Part shown: in pieces, positions 26,444 to 34,815 of the stretch
How positions within the stretch are numbered: position 1 is the first letter of the stretch
How the letters are laid out: each line of letters opens with the position of its first letter
Assembly (NCBI GenBank): GCA_023423275.1
Contig: JAFAFW010000058.1
Location: forward strand, 62,001 to 126,000
Direction of reading: 5' to 3'
Length of the DNA: 64,000 nt
Source: Pseudomonadota bacterium
Lineage (GTDB): Bacteria > Pseudomonadota > Alphaproteobacteria > Rhizobiales > Hyphomicrobiaceae
Made by a program: the position numbers and the translations under genes
Notes under the pieces: generated by a model
Told to the model about the DNA's origin: nothing
Database searches by the model: none
The model's input: only the letters and a program-made list of their open reading frames with translations

Positions 26444-27192
26444 GAGCCATTCCGCTGCTGCGGATCCTTGTGATCTTCGGCTTCTTTGGGATGCTCGAAC
26501 TGCTTTGCCGGACCGGCGTGATCGACAATTTCACGATGCAGCCACCGTCTCAGATCGTGCGTGATCTCATCGCGCTTCTCGCATCGGGCCGGTTCAACGT
26601 GGCAATTGCCAAAACTCTCGGGAATGCTGCGGTCGCTTTGGCACTGGCTGTTGTCGTCGGGATCATCGCCGGAGCCGTAATCCATTACGTTGGGCTTCTG
26701 AGGGCCGTGCTCGATCCACTTTTTGCGACCTACTATGCCATCCCGGTGATCGCTTTCTATCCGATGTTGATCATCATCTTCGGGCTGGGCGAAGCTCCCA
26801 AGATCATGATTGCCTTCATGCTGGGGGTGGTCGCAGTCATCGTCAACACATTGAATGGTCTCGATCGCGTTCCGCGCGTGCTTCTTAAAAGTGCCCGCAT
26901 CACGAAACTCTCAGAATTCGAGGCCGCTTACAAAATAACGCTACCCTTTGCGGCGCCCTACATCCTCACAGGCGTGAAGCTCGCCATCGCCTATTCACTG
27001 ATCGGCATCGTCGGATCCGAATTCATCATGTCCACGGGCGGCATGGGATTTGAGATCGCGTTTGCCTACAACAACTTCGACAACAAGGTGATGTATCCGC
27101 TGATCCTGCTGGTTCTTGCCGTGTCCGTGACGGCCAATCTGATCGTCAATGCCTGGGAAAAGCGGCTATTGGTGCGCAGGGGGCTGAGATGA
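26440..27192 (+). CDS. ABC transporter permease (SsuC/TauC type)
   Basis: A 250-aa inner-membrane permease starting at the ATG overlapping the ATPase stop. About six hydrophobic segments are visible, and the EAA-like cytoplasmic loop (LSEFEAAYKITLPFAAPYILTG) is the ATPase contact. The start at 26440 is preferred over the longer open frame from 26191, which only shadows the ATPase gene. It forms a heterodimer with the next gene's product. Confidence 0.9.
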   Translation: MRAIPLLRILVIFGFFGMLELLCRTGVIDNFTMQPPSQIVRDLIALLASGRFNVAIAKTLGNAAVALALAVVVGIIAGAVIHYVGLLRAVLDPLFATYYAIPVIAFYPMLIIIFGLGEAPKIMIAFMLGVVAVIVNTLNGLDRVPRVLLKSARITKLSEFEAAYKITLPFAAPYILTGVKLAIAYSLIGIVGSEFIMSTGGMGFEIAFAYNNFDNKVMYPLILLVLAVSVTANLIVNAWEKRLLVRRGLR

Positions 27193-27935
27193 GCGAGCGA
27201 AACTACGGCTGGCGCGCACCCGTCCTTCTCATCGCCGGTGTGCTTGCGGGTTGGCAGATTCTATACTGGATCATCGGCGAGGTCGCCCTGCGGTCGCCAC
27301 TGGAGACGTTCCGCTTTACCGCCCACCTCATGACGCAACCGAATTTCTGGGTGAACCTGAATTCGTCGCTGATCGCCTTTGGAGCGGCACTCGTCATCGG
27401 TGTCGTGGCAGGCCTCCTGATCGGTTTTATCCTCGGGTTCAACCGCATGGCGGGGGAAGTCTTCGAACCGATGCTGGTGGCGATTTACTCGCTTCCCAAG
27501 GTTACGCTTTACCCGATCCTACTGCTGGCTTTCGGTCTCGGAATATCAGCAAAAATTGCGTTCGGTGCTATTCACGGCTTCATTCCGATTGCACTTTTTA
27601 CACTTTCTGCGGTGCGAAATGTGCGTCCCGTTTATATCAAGACCGGGCGAGTCTTGAAGTTGAACACGTGGACGATGGTCCGTAAAATCCTGTTCCCCGC
27701 CGCTCTTCCGGAAATATTCAGCGGCTTGCGGATCGGCTTTTCGCTCACGCTGATCGGAACTGTTCTGGCCGAAATGTTCGCGTCCCAGCAAGGTCTCGGC
27801 TACATGCTGATGAATGCGATCGGCTTGCACAACATCGACATCATCATGTCTGTAACGCTCTTGCTGACAGTCTTTGCAGTCAGCGTCGGCGGCCTGCTGC
27901 TTATGATCGATCGGCGGCTACATAGGCGCATTTAG
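27189..27935 (+). CDS. ABC transporter permease (SsuC/TauC type), second
   Basis: A 248-aa permease of the same family as its neighbour. It has a hydrophobic N-terminus (PVLLIAGVLAGWQILYWI) and an EAA loop near residues 155-185 (TWTMVRKILFPAALPEIFSGL). Its ATG overlaps the previous stop by 4 bases. It is the last gene of the importer operon and ends 105 bases before the convergent flavoprotein gene. Confidence 0.9.
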   Translation: MSERNYGWRAPVLLIAGVLAGWQILYWIIGEVALRSPLETFRFTAHLMTQPNFWVNLNSSLIAFGAALVIGVVAGLLIGFILGFNRMAGEVFEPMLVAIYSLPKVTLYPILLLAFGLGISAKIAFGAIHGFIPIALFTLSAVRNVRPVYIKTGRVLKLNTWTMVRKILFPAALPEIFSGLRIGFSLTLIGTVLAEMFASQQGLGYMLMNAIGLHNIDIIMSVTLLLTVFAVSVGGLLLMIDRRLHRRI

Positions 27936-28040
27936 CAAATTGCGATTTTCATCAGGATCGAACAAAAATAACTGCGCCGCTTAAATCACATTTCTGCGCA
28001 TTTTGGATAGCGCGGGGCGGTTGCTTTATCCCATCGGAAG

Positions 28041-29429
28041 TTAAGAGTTCTCAATCTCCGCCGCGCGTGCCATTTCACCGACGGTGATCGGCTTGAGTGG
28101 CGGGCGGATATTGAAATAACCGACACTTTCCATCGGTTTGCGATTCATTGCGCCAATGATGCGGGAGACGACCAGTCCGCACTGTCTTCCCTGGCAGGGT
28201 CCCATTCCGGCGCGGGTGAATGCTTTGACTTGGTTCGGACCAGCGCCTGGGATGCGGGCAGCGTCGCAAATGCTGCGCGCCGTAACTTCCTCACAGCGGC
28301 ATACAATGGTTTCGCCTTCGGGAACCGATACGGCCTGGCGGGGCGCAAACAACGCGTCCAGGAAACGGCGGAATGCGATTTCTTTGTCGAGAGCGGCGCG
28401 CAGGCTGACAGCCTCCCGGTCGCGGTCCTGTTTCGAAATCCTTCCCAGGCGCTCAAGGAGGCCAAGTGCTGCAAGCTCTCCGGTTTGGCGCGCAGCTCGA
28501 GCGCCGAGGATGCCGCCGCCATCACCTGCAACGTAGAGGTCATCGCGCGTGGTCATCTGGAAAGCATCGAGCCTTGGAGCAAAGCATTGCTGCTGGCTGC
28601 TCCAGTCATGTTCGCAACCGAGGGCAATCGTGGCATGGATATTCGGCACGACCCCTTCGTGCACCAGCAGTAAATTCGCGTCTACATGAGCCGTCTTTCC
28701 GTCGACGGTGGTGTAGCTGATTGTTTCAAGGCGGCCATCTCCCTGGGCGGCAATATCGCGAATGCCAAACACCGGCACAGTCGACAATGCGAGCCGCGCG
28801 CGCCATGCAAGACCTTTGGCCAGATCGGGAATATTTCGAAGCACGGCGGGCCAATGTTTTGCGGCCGCCGAGACATTGGATTTCGGTGCCGTATTCAGCC
28901 AACCCGCAATCCGGCCTCCCAGCGCGCGAAGCTGCGCGATATACAGCAGCACCAGCGGACCGGATCCGGCAATCCAAACCCCATCCTGGGGAATTTGATG
29001 TGCGCCTTTCAGCAGGGTCTGCGCCGCGCCGACAGTCATGACGCCAGGGAGCGTCCATCCCGGGAAGGGGACAGGCCGCTCCAATGCTCCGGTGGCGAGA
29101 ACCACGGCCTTGGCGCTGATGCGATCGATGATGCCGCGTCGTTTCACGCAGACGTGCCAGCCCTCGTCCAGCCGCCAGACTTCCGTCTCGGAGAGATATC
29201 TGACACCGGACGCGCGAAATCGCGCGATGGCGTCGTGTCCTTTGCGGTATTCAGCCCCAAGTGCGGACGCGGTACTGCCAACATTCTGCTCGGCAGCACG
29301 CCAGACTTGCCCGCCTGGTGCGCGCGCATCATCGACAACGATGACATCGGCCTGGGCTTCGCGCAGGCGCACGGCTGCAGCCATGCCTGCGGGACCCGCG
29401 CCGACGATGAGGACATCACATGTCGTCAT
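28041..29429 (-). CDS. FAD/NAD(P)-binding oxidoreductase with C-terminal [2Fe-2S] domain (opine-oxidase A/HcnB type)
   Basis: A 462-aa flavoprotein. It begins with the FAD fold DVLIVGAGPAGMAAAVRLREAQ (residues 5-26). A second nucleotide fold is near 145-180 (DGVWIAGSGPLVLLY), and an oxidoreductase core spans the middle. The end is a BFD-like [2Fe-2S] domain with CRCEEVT and GMGPCQGRQC, giving four Cys. The start is ATG 29429, overlapping the stop of the 2Fe-2S gene (ATGA). This architecture is that of subunit A of nopaline/octopine oxidase, HcnB, and the alpha subunit of D-hydroxyproline dehydrogenase. It is one part of a three-gene enzyme with the two genes upstream. Confidence 0.88.
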   Translation of the reverse strand: MTTCDVLIVGAGPAGMAAAVRLREAQADVIVVDDARAPGGQVWRAAEQNVGSTASALGAEYRKGHDAIARFRASGVRYLSETEVWRLDEGWHVCVKRRGIIDRISAKAVVLATGALERPVPFPGWTLPGVMTVGAAQTLLKGAHQIPQDGVWIAGSGPLVLLYIAQLRALGGRIAGWLNTAPKSNVSAAAKHWPAVLRNIPDLAKGLAWRARLALSTVPVFGIRDIAAQGDGRLETISYTTVDGKTAHVDANLLLVHEGVVPNIHATIALGCEHDWSSQQQCFAPRLDAFQMTTRDDLYVAGDGGGILGARAARQTGELAALGLLERLGRISKQDRDREAVSLRAALDKEIAFRRFLDALFAPRQAVSVPEGETIVCRCEEVTARSICDAARIPGAGPNQVKAFTRAGMGPCQGRQCGLVVSRIIGAMNRKPMESVGYFNIRPPLKPITVGEMARAAEIENS

Positions 29430-29722
29430 GCCGTCTGCGCCCGCTTTCCGAGTTGACGCATAATGCGCATGCCGTCCGCCACTGCGATCATGCAGGTCCG
29501 TTGGGATCCGGCGCCATCGACGATGGCCATGCAATCGAAGCAGGCGCCCATCATGCAGTAGGGAGCGCGCGGTGATCCACTGACCGGGGTCGTGCGCGCG
29601 GTAAAGGGCGGCGTCCGCAACAGCACAGCCGCTACCGGCTCGCCCTTACGCGCACTGACTTCGACGCCATCGATCGTAATGCGAACGATCTGGGCCGTTG
29701 GATCAGGCAGCGTGCGAAACAT
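29426..29722 (-). CDS. Small [2Fe-2S] subunit of the oxidase (HcnA/sarcosine-oxidase-alpha N-terminus type)
   Basis: A 98-aa ferredoxin-like subunit of the Fer2_4 family. Cluster ligands are visible in the pattern CMMGACFDC plus a later Cys in RTCMIAV. The 4-base overlap with the large flavoprotein gene and a 20-base overlap with the upstream oxidase gene indicate one transcript and probably one complex. It carries electrons between the two flavin subunits. Confidence 0.87.
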   Translation of the reverse strand: MFRTLPDPTAQIVRITIDGVEVSARKGEPVAAVLLRTPPFTARTTPVSGSPRAPYCMMGACFDCMAIVDGAGSQRTCMIAVADGMRIMRQLGKRAQTA

Positions 29723-30839
29723 GAAAGCGATCCAGGTGAAAAGGTTTGAGGCGTTCGGGGAGCACGTTTTCCATGAGCGCGCCCGCGATATCCAGGGCGT
29801 GGGCGGCAGCCAGCGTCACGCCGGAATGGCAGATGGTAATGAAAGCGCCGGGGTGCGTTGGCGACTGGACGTATATCGGATGGCCATCGGGTGTCATCAC
29901 GCGCAATCCGGACCAGTGCCGAACGATATTGACGTTTTCGAGCGCCGGGAGAATGCGGACCGCGCGGCGCGCCATGGCTCCGGCGCCGCCGACGTTGGTG
30001 CCCGTGTCGAAACCGACTTCTTCCTGCGTTGAGCCAATCAGGATCGTTCCCTCGGCAGTCTGTCTGAGGGGGACCGTTGGCATCGGGAACATGGGCGCCA
30101 ACCGCTCCGTCACCAGCAACTGCCCGCGCTGCGGCCGGATAGGAACGTCGAGTCCGACCTGCTGGGCGAGTTCCCGGGTTCCATTTCCGGCGGCCAGGAT
30201 GACCCTGGGCGTATGGTAGTCGCGCGTGCTGGTCGTGAGTGTGAAGCTTCCCGGACCAGATTTGATCGAGGCCACGGTCTCATCGCCTATAATGGCGCCG
30301 CCGAGTGCAGTGATCGCCGTCTGCAACGCATAAAGCAGCCGCAACGGGTTGACCTCGCCGTCGCGAATGCAATGGATTCCTCCAACCACGTCCTGGCCGA
30401 GCCGAAGATCGGGCAGCAAGCGTTCGAGAGTGCCGCGTTCGATCATTTCGGTATCGTAAGTTGTCTCTCCGAACTCCTCACTCATGCGTTCGACGATCTT
30501 CGCGCGAGCCGTATACTCGTCGGCACCGAGGCAGAACGTGAGTCCCCCGGTCCGCCGATAATCGAGCGAGATGTCCGTGAATTCGCTCAGCTCCCTGGCG
30601 AACTCCGGCCATAGGTCGGAGCTGAGACGCGTCAGCCGCTGATACGCGGGCATCCCGGGGCCCTTGCCCTGCACCCAGATGATCCCGAAGTTGGCGCGCG
30701 CCGCCCGAATGTCGCGATCATCACCGTCGAGCACGAGCGGCTTACAACCCTGCCGCGCCAAACCATATGCGATGGCCGTTCCGACGAGACCACCGCCGAT
30801 AATGATGGTCTCTGCCTCCCGGAACGTTGAAGTGGTCAT
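29703..30839 (-). CDS. FAD-dependent oxidoreductase (opine-oxidase B/HcnC type)
   Basis: A 378-aa flavoprotein of the DAO/glycine-oxidase family. The N-terminal FAD fold is ETIIIGGGLVGTAIAYGLARQG (residues about 9-30). The family's second FAD contact is PRVILAAGNGTRELAQQ (about 210-226), and the substrate domain ends near WSGLRVMTPDGHPIY. It is the subunit expected to oxidise a C-N bond of an amino or imino acid. Its genes flank the small 2Fe-2S subunit as in hcnABC and the opine oxidases. The absence of glycine-pathway or cyanide genes leaves the substrate open. Confidence 0.86.
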   Translation of the reverse strand: MTTSTFREAETIIIGGGLVGTAIAYGLARQGCKPLVLDGDDRDIRAARANFGIIWVQGKGPGMPAYQRLTRLSSDLWPEFARELSEFTDISLDYRRTGGLTFCLGADEYTARAKIVERMSEEFGETTYDTEMIERGTLERLLPDLRLGQDVVGGIHCIRDGEVNPLRLLYALQTAITALGGAIIGDETVASIKSGPGSFTLTTSTRDYHTPRVILAAGNGTRELAQQVGLDVPIRPQRGQLLVTERLAPMFPMPTVPLRQTAEGTILIGSTQEEVGFDTGTNVGGAGAMARRAVRILPALENVNIVRHWSGLRVMTPDGHPIYVQSPTHPGAFITICHSGVTLAAAHALDIAGALMENVLPERLKPFHLDRFHVSHAA

Positions 30840-30851
30840 TCCAACCTCGTT

Positions 30852-32132
30852 TCAGGCTGCAAACCGGCTGGCCGAATACGGAGCAATATCCAGGGAATTC
30901 GACGGCCTATTCGAAATCAACTCCGCAACGAGCCGTCCCGTCGTCGGTGCTCCCGTTACGCCGAAATGAGAGTGACCGAATGCGAACACGACATTGCGAT
31001 GTTGCGACGATCGGCTGATGATCGGCAAGCCATCGGGCAGCGTGGGGCGATGTCCCATCCATTCTGTGAAGTTGGCGACGGAAACATCGGGATACATGCG
31101 GGTCGCGTGCTTCAGCAGAACATGCGCACGGCCCCAATTCGGCGCGGCGTCCAGGCCCGCATATTCGGCGGTCCCGGCCAGACGCAACCCCATCTCCATG
31201 GGCGCCGTCGCAAAGCTGAAATCCCGATTGGTCACGGGCCGTCGCGGCATGACGCCGGGATCGGTGAGGGTGACGTGATAACCGCGCTCCGCTTCCAGCA
31301 GGACGTTGAGGCCCAACTGTTTCGTCAAACGGTTCGACCATGCGCCCGCCGCGATAACGAGGTGCATGAAGGGAATATCGCCGAGAGACGTTTCAGCCGC
31401 GACCGGGCCATCCGCGCCGAAACGGAATGCGTGAACCTCACCCTGCAAAATCTCCGCGCCATTGCGTCGGACATGATCAGCAATGGTTTGCACGAGACGT
31501 TGCGGATTGAGGCACGTCCCGTTATCGGGCAGCAGAAGACCGGTTTGATATTCGTTGGACAGGCTGGGCTCGAGATCACGGATATCGCTACCGGTCATCG
31601 CTTCGGCGCGAATTCCGGCCGTTTCGCGCAATTCACGCGCCAGTTCGCTATCCATCAGCCCGGGCTTGGCGGATACGTAAAGCTGGCCGCTGATTTCGAT
31701 CAGTTCAGGCGCACCGGCTTCCTTCAGAAGAGGCAGGTAACCTTCGAACACCGGCTGATGCAGCGCAAGCATCGCGCGCGATGTGGCGCGCACGTTCTCG
31801 GGCTGGCTTGCCCGCATCCAGCGCAGCAGCCAGGGGATGAGCTTCGGCATATGCGCCGGGCGCACCGCCAAGGGCCCAAGCGGATCGAGCAGCCAGCGCG
31901 GGACGTTCCAGAGCGTGCCGGGCATGGAATACGGCACCACCGCGCCGGGACTGACGTTACCCGCATTTCCGAACGAGCAGCCATTGCCCGGCGGCAACCG
32001 GTCGATCAACGTGACGCGGAAGCCTGCACGTTGGAGATAGGCGGCACAGCAAACTCCAACGATCCCCGCGCCGACGATAAGGACTTCAGCCGATTTTTCA
32101 CTGCGATCGCCCGCAGCGCCCGGGCTTGTCAT
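30852..32132 (-). CDS. D-amino-acid dehydrogenase-like flavoprotein (DadA family)
   Basis: A 426-aa flavoenzyme of the DadA group. The FAD-binding fold EVLIVGAGIVGVCCAAYLQRAG is at residues 16-37, followed by FGNAGNVSPGAVVPYSMPG, the DadA signature. The substrate domain contains GTAEYAG and ends with GHSHFGVTGAPTTGRLVAELI. It deaminates D-amino acids to 2-oxo acids, passing electrons to the membrane. It sits between the three-subunit oxidase and the tautomerase gene (4-base overlap), so it likely acts on the same substrate or its product. Confidence 0.88.
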   Translation of the reverse strand: MTSPGAAGDRSEKSAEVLIVGAGIVGVCCAAYLQRAGFRVTLIDRLPPGNGCSFGNAGNVSPGAVVPYSMPGTLWNVPRWLLDPLGPLAVRPAHMPKLIPWLLRWMRASQPENVRATSRAMLALHQPVFEGYLPLLKEAGAPELIEISGQLYVSAKPGLMDSELARELRETAGIRAEAMTGSDIRDLEPSLSNEYQTGLLLPDNGTCLNPQRLVQTIADHVRRNGAEILQGEVHAFRFGADGPVAAETSLGDIPFMHLVIAAGAWSNRLTKQLGLNVLLEAERGYHVTLTDPGVMPRRPVTNRDFSFATAPMEMGLRLAGTAEYAGLDAAPNWGRAHVLLKHATRMYPDVSVANFTEWMGHRPTLPDGLPIISRSSQHRNVVFAFGHSHFGVTGAPTTGRLVAELISNRPSNSLDIAPYSASRFAA

Positions 32133-32338
32133 TTGCTGGCTTCCTGCTTGCGCTTGCGTTCCGACAGAAGCTCGCCGCCGATCGCCCAGTTTTCGACTTT
32201 GACGTCATCGAAGACGACGAACACGCTTTCAGGAGATGTGCCGGCGCATTCCACCATGGCCTGTGTGATGCGGCGTGCGATTTCGGCTTTTTTCTCCTCG
32301 CTCCGGCCTTCGATGAGTTCGACTCGTACGTAGGGCAT
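32129..32338 (-). CDS. 4-oxalocrotonate tautomerase-family protein
   Basis: A 69-aa protein of the 4-OT/tautomerase family. After removal of the initiator Met the catalytic Pro would be first (MPYVRVELIEGRS), and the Arg in the EGRSEEKKAEIARRI helix is in the usual place. It overlaps the DadA-like gene by 4 bases. Such enzymes shift enol and keto forms of dicarboxylates, which suits an oxo acid from the neighbouring dehydrogenases. Confidence 0.85.
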   Translation of the reverse strand: MPYVRVELIEGRSEEKKAEIARRITQAMVECAGTSPESVFVVFDDVKVENWAIGGELLSERKRKQEASK

Positions 32339-32353
32339 GGGACACCTCCAATG

Positions 32354-33031
32354 TTATCCGAAGTATTTTTTCCGGTATTTGGATTCCAGAACGTTCGCGA
32401 GGAACGTCAGGGGCAAAATGATGGCGAGGAAGATCAGCGCGACGATGGTCAGAACTTCCAATGGACGGAATGTCCGAATGCTGATCTGCTGACCCTGATA
32501 GAGAATCTCGGCCACCGCGATGTAGCCGGCGAGCGATGTGTTCTTGATCACCAGAACGCATTGGCTGACGAGCGGCGGAAAAATGCGCTGAAAAGCGAGC
32601 GGCCCGGTGATGCGCCGCAGGATTTGCGTGCGCGTCATGCCAACCGAATAGGCGGCCTCGATCTGGCCCTTGTCGATGGATTGGAAACCCGCTCTGAAAA
32701 TCTCCGAATAGAAAGCGGCACTATAGAGCGACAGTGCCAGCACGCCCGTTTGGAAGCCGTTGAGCGATAAGCCGGTGAGGATCGGCATGCAGTAGTAGAT
32801 CCAGACCAGCAGCACCAGCGGCGGCACCGCGCGCAATACCTCGACGATGGCTGTGATCAGGAGATAAATCGGCCGCCAGGAGTTGGCGCGCAGCAGATAG
32901 AGAACAAGGCCCAGCACCATGCCGCAGATGATGATCGTAATCGCCAGGCCGAGTGTCGTTCCAATAGCGCGGAGGAAAACCTCCCGGTACTGAAGGACGA
33001 CAGCGAAATCCCATTCGTAGGCAGATTGCAT
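32354..33031 (-). CDS. Polar amino-acid ABC transporter permease (HisM/GlnP type)
   Basis: A 225-aa permease with about five hydrophobic segments (LAITIIICGMVLGLVLYLLR near 29-48; VLTIVALIFLAIILPLTFLANV near 192-213). The conserved loop is QIEAAYSVGMTRTQILRRITGPLAFQ. It is one subunit of an amino-acid importer; a second permease gene is absent, so a homodimer is likely. It lies downstream of the ATPase gene and just before the tautomerase gene. Confidence 0.9.
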   Translation of the reverse strand: MQSAYEWDFAVVLQYREVFLRAIGTTLGLAITIIICGMVLGLVLYLLRANSWRPIYLLITAIVEVLRAVPPLVLLVWIYYCMPILTGLSLNGFQTGVLALSLYSAAFYSEIFRAGFQSIDKGQIEAAYSVGMTRTQILRRITGPLAFQRIFPPLVSQCVLVIKNTSLAGYIAVAEILYQGQQISIRTFRPLEVLTIVALIFLAIILPLTFLANVLESKYRKKYFG

Positions 33032-33047
33032 AGACCGGAGTTCCCGT

Positions 33048-33863
33048 TCAGCCGTTGCGCTCGAGATAGCGGTTCAGGAATTCCAGCGTCCGCTTGTTCG
33101 TCGTACCGCCGAAGATATGTTCCGCAGTGCCGATATCAGCGACGACGCCCTGGTCGAGAAACACGACCGTATCGCAGATCTGGTGCGCGAAGTGCATTTC
33201 GTGCGTGACGATCACCATGCTCATGCCTTCCTCCGCGAGCTGGCTGATGACCTTCAGCACGTCGCCGACGAGTTCGGGATCGAGCGCGGATGTCGGTTCG
33301 TCAAACAGCATCACCTTCGGCTGCAAGGCCAGGGCACGGGCAATCGCCACGCGCTGCTGCTGGCCACCCGAGAGCCGGCTCGGATAACTGTGCAGCCGAT
33401 CATCCAGGCCGACCTTTCTAAGCATGGAGACGGCACGTTCCTCCGCGTCCGCCCTTGGCGCTTTTTGCACGATGAGAGGGCCTTCCATCACGTTCTCCAG
33501 AGCCGTCTTGTGCGGCCAGAGATTGAACTGCTGGAAGACCATCGCCATCTGGCGGCGCTGCCGGCTGATCTCGCCCGAGCTGCGTTTTGTGCGCTTGCCG
33601 TTGCGATCGGAAAAGCCGATGAGCTCGCCCTCCAGCCGGATTTCTCCGGCTGTGGGCTCTTCGAGGAAATTGATGCACCTCAGCAGCGTGGACTTTCCCG
33701 AACCGCTTGCCCCGATGAAACCGACGACCTGATTGCGGTCGATGTCGAGATCGATCCCCTTGAGGACCTCGATCGGTCCGAAGCTCTTGCGCAGATTGCG
33801 AATGGTGAGCAACTGCGCGGCGTTAGCGGCGGGTTGTGCCACAGGCATGGGCGCAGTGCTCAT
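33048..33863 (-). CDS. Polar amino-acid ABC transporter ATPase (GlnQ type)
   Basis: A 271-aa ATPase with Walker A GASGSGKST (about 54-62), signature LSGGQQQRVAIARAL, Walker B VMLFDEPTSALDPE and H-loop VTHEMHFAHQI. It is of the HisP/GlnQ group. Overlap with the binding-protein gene (4 bases) and short spacing to the permease place it in one import operon feeding the oxidase cluster. Confidence 0.93.
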   Translation of the reverse strand: MSTAPMPVAQPAANAAQLLTIRNLRKSFGPIEVLKGIDLDIDRNQVVGFIGASGSGKSTLLRCINFLEEPTAGEIRLEGELIGFSDRNGKRTKRSSGEISRQRRQMAMVFQQFNLWPHKTALENVMEGPLIVQKAPRADAEERAVSMLRKVGLDDRLHSYPSRLSGGQQQRVAIARALALQPKVMLFDEPTSALDPELVGDVLKVISQLAEEGMSMVIVTHEMHFAHQICDTVVFLDQGVVADIGTAEHIFGGTTNKRTLEFLNRYLERNG

Positions 33864-34654
33864 TGCGTGCCGAGATACTTGTTCCAGATAGCCGTTACGT
33901 CACCGGAGATCTGATAGTACTGAAGGGTGATATTGAGCCACTCCTGCAGTTCTTTTGAATTCTTGCGCATGCCAAAGTTGATCGGTTGCGCGCGAAGGGG
34001 CGTCGGGATCACCAGCTCGCCTTTCTTCTTGGCCTTTAGGAAAAGCGCCAGCGTTGGTTCGTTGGACAGGATAACGTCGGCGCGGCCGCTCTCCATTTCG
34101 AGGATCATCGCATCGGTGGACTTGACGAGCGTCCACGTTGCTTTGGGGAGGAAGGCCTGAGCCGCGCGCGTCGTCGAGGCGCCATCGACAGCGGCGATCT
34201 TGACGTCGGGCGCATTGACGGCGTCCCAGGTCGTGAGCCCCTTCACCTTGTCGGTCAGGCCGACAATCGAGATCTTGCTTTCGGCAACGATATTCGAGAA
34301 GCCGACCGCCAGCGCACGTTGCGGAGTCGCATTGAAGCCGCCAACCAAGTCGAACTTGTCGGATTGCAGTCCCGCTGCCGCCGTGCCCCATTCCGTCGGC
34401 ACGAATTCCACCTTCACGCCGATGCTGCCGAACATCAGGCGGGCGAGATCAGGGATGATGCCTTCCCATTCGCCGCTTGCCAGGTCCTTACGATAGTAGG
34501 GAAATGCCTCGATCGCGCCCACGCGTACGACCTTCGAGCTGGTGATGCGTTCCAGGTCGTTTTTCTCCTGCGCCGAGACCGTGTGCGCCAGCCCCACGAC
34601 GGCCAACGCGGCCATCGCTCCACGCCAAGCCAAGCCTTTCGTGCGACGGTACAT
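33860..34654 (-). CDS. Polar amino-acid ABC transporter substrate-binding protein
   Basis: A 264-aa periplasmic binding protein of the SBP_bac_3 family (GlnH/HisJ like). It starts at ATG 34654 (MYRRTKGLAWRG) with a signal peptide to about residue 28 (LAVVGLAHTVSA). The mature domain begins with a typical RVGAIEAFPYYRKD. It is first in the import operon and divergent from the LysR gene across 161 bases. The longer frame upstream to 34909 is not coding. Confidence 0.9.
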   Translation of the reverse strand: MYRRTKGLAWRGAMAALAVVGLAHTVSAQEKNDLERITSSKVVRVGAIEAFPYYRKDLASGEWEGIIPDLARLMFGSIGVKVEFVPTEWGTAAAGLQSDKFDLVGGFNATPQRALAVGFSNIVAESKISIVGLTDKVKGLTTWDAVNAPDVKIAAVDGASTTRAAQAFLPKATWTLVKSTDAMILEMESGRADVILSNEPTLALFLKAKKKGELVIPTPLRAQPINFGMRKNSKELQEWLNITLQYYQISGDVTAIWNKYLGTQ

Positions 34655-34815
34655 GCGACAATTCCCCTTGTTCTGGTTGCAAGACATATGGACGGCAAAC
34701 GCTACGGCCAGTCTCGCAACGTGTGAAATTGAATCTTGGAATAGGTTATGCAAAAAACGTATAAGGCCAATCCAAGGGCGGAAGGTGTCCATTTGTCGGG
34801 CACGAGGAGGACAAA

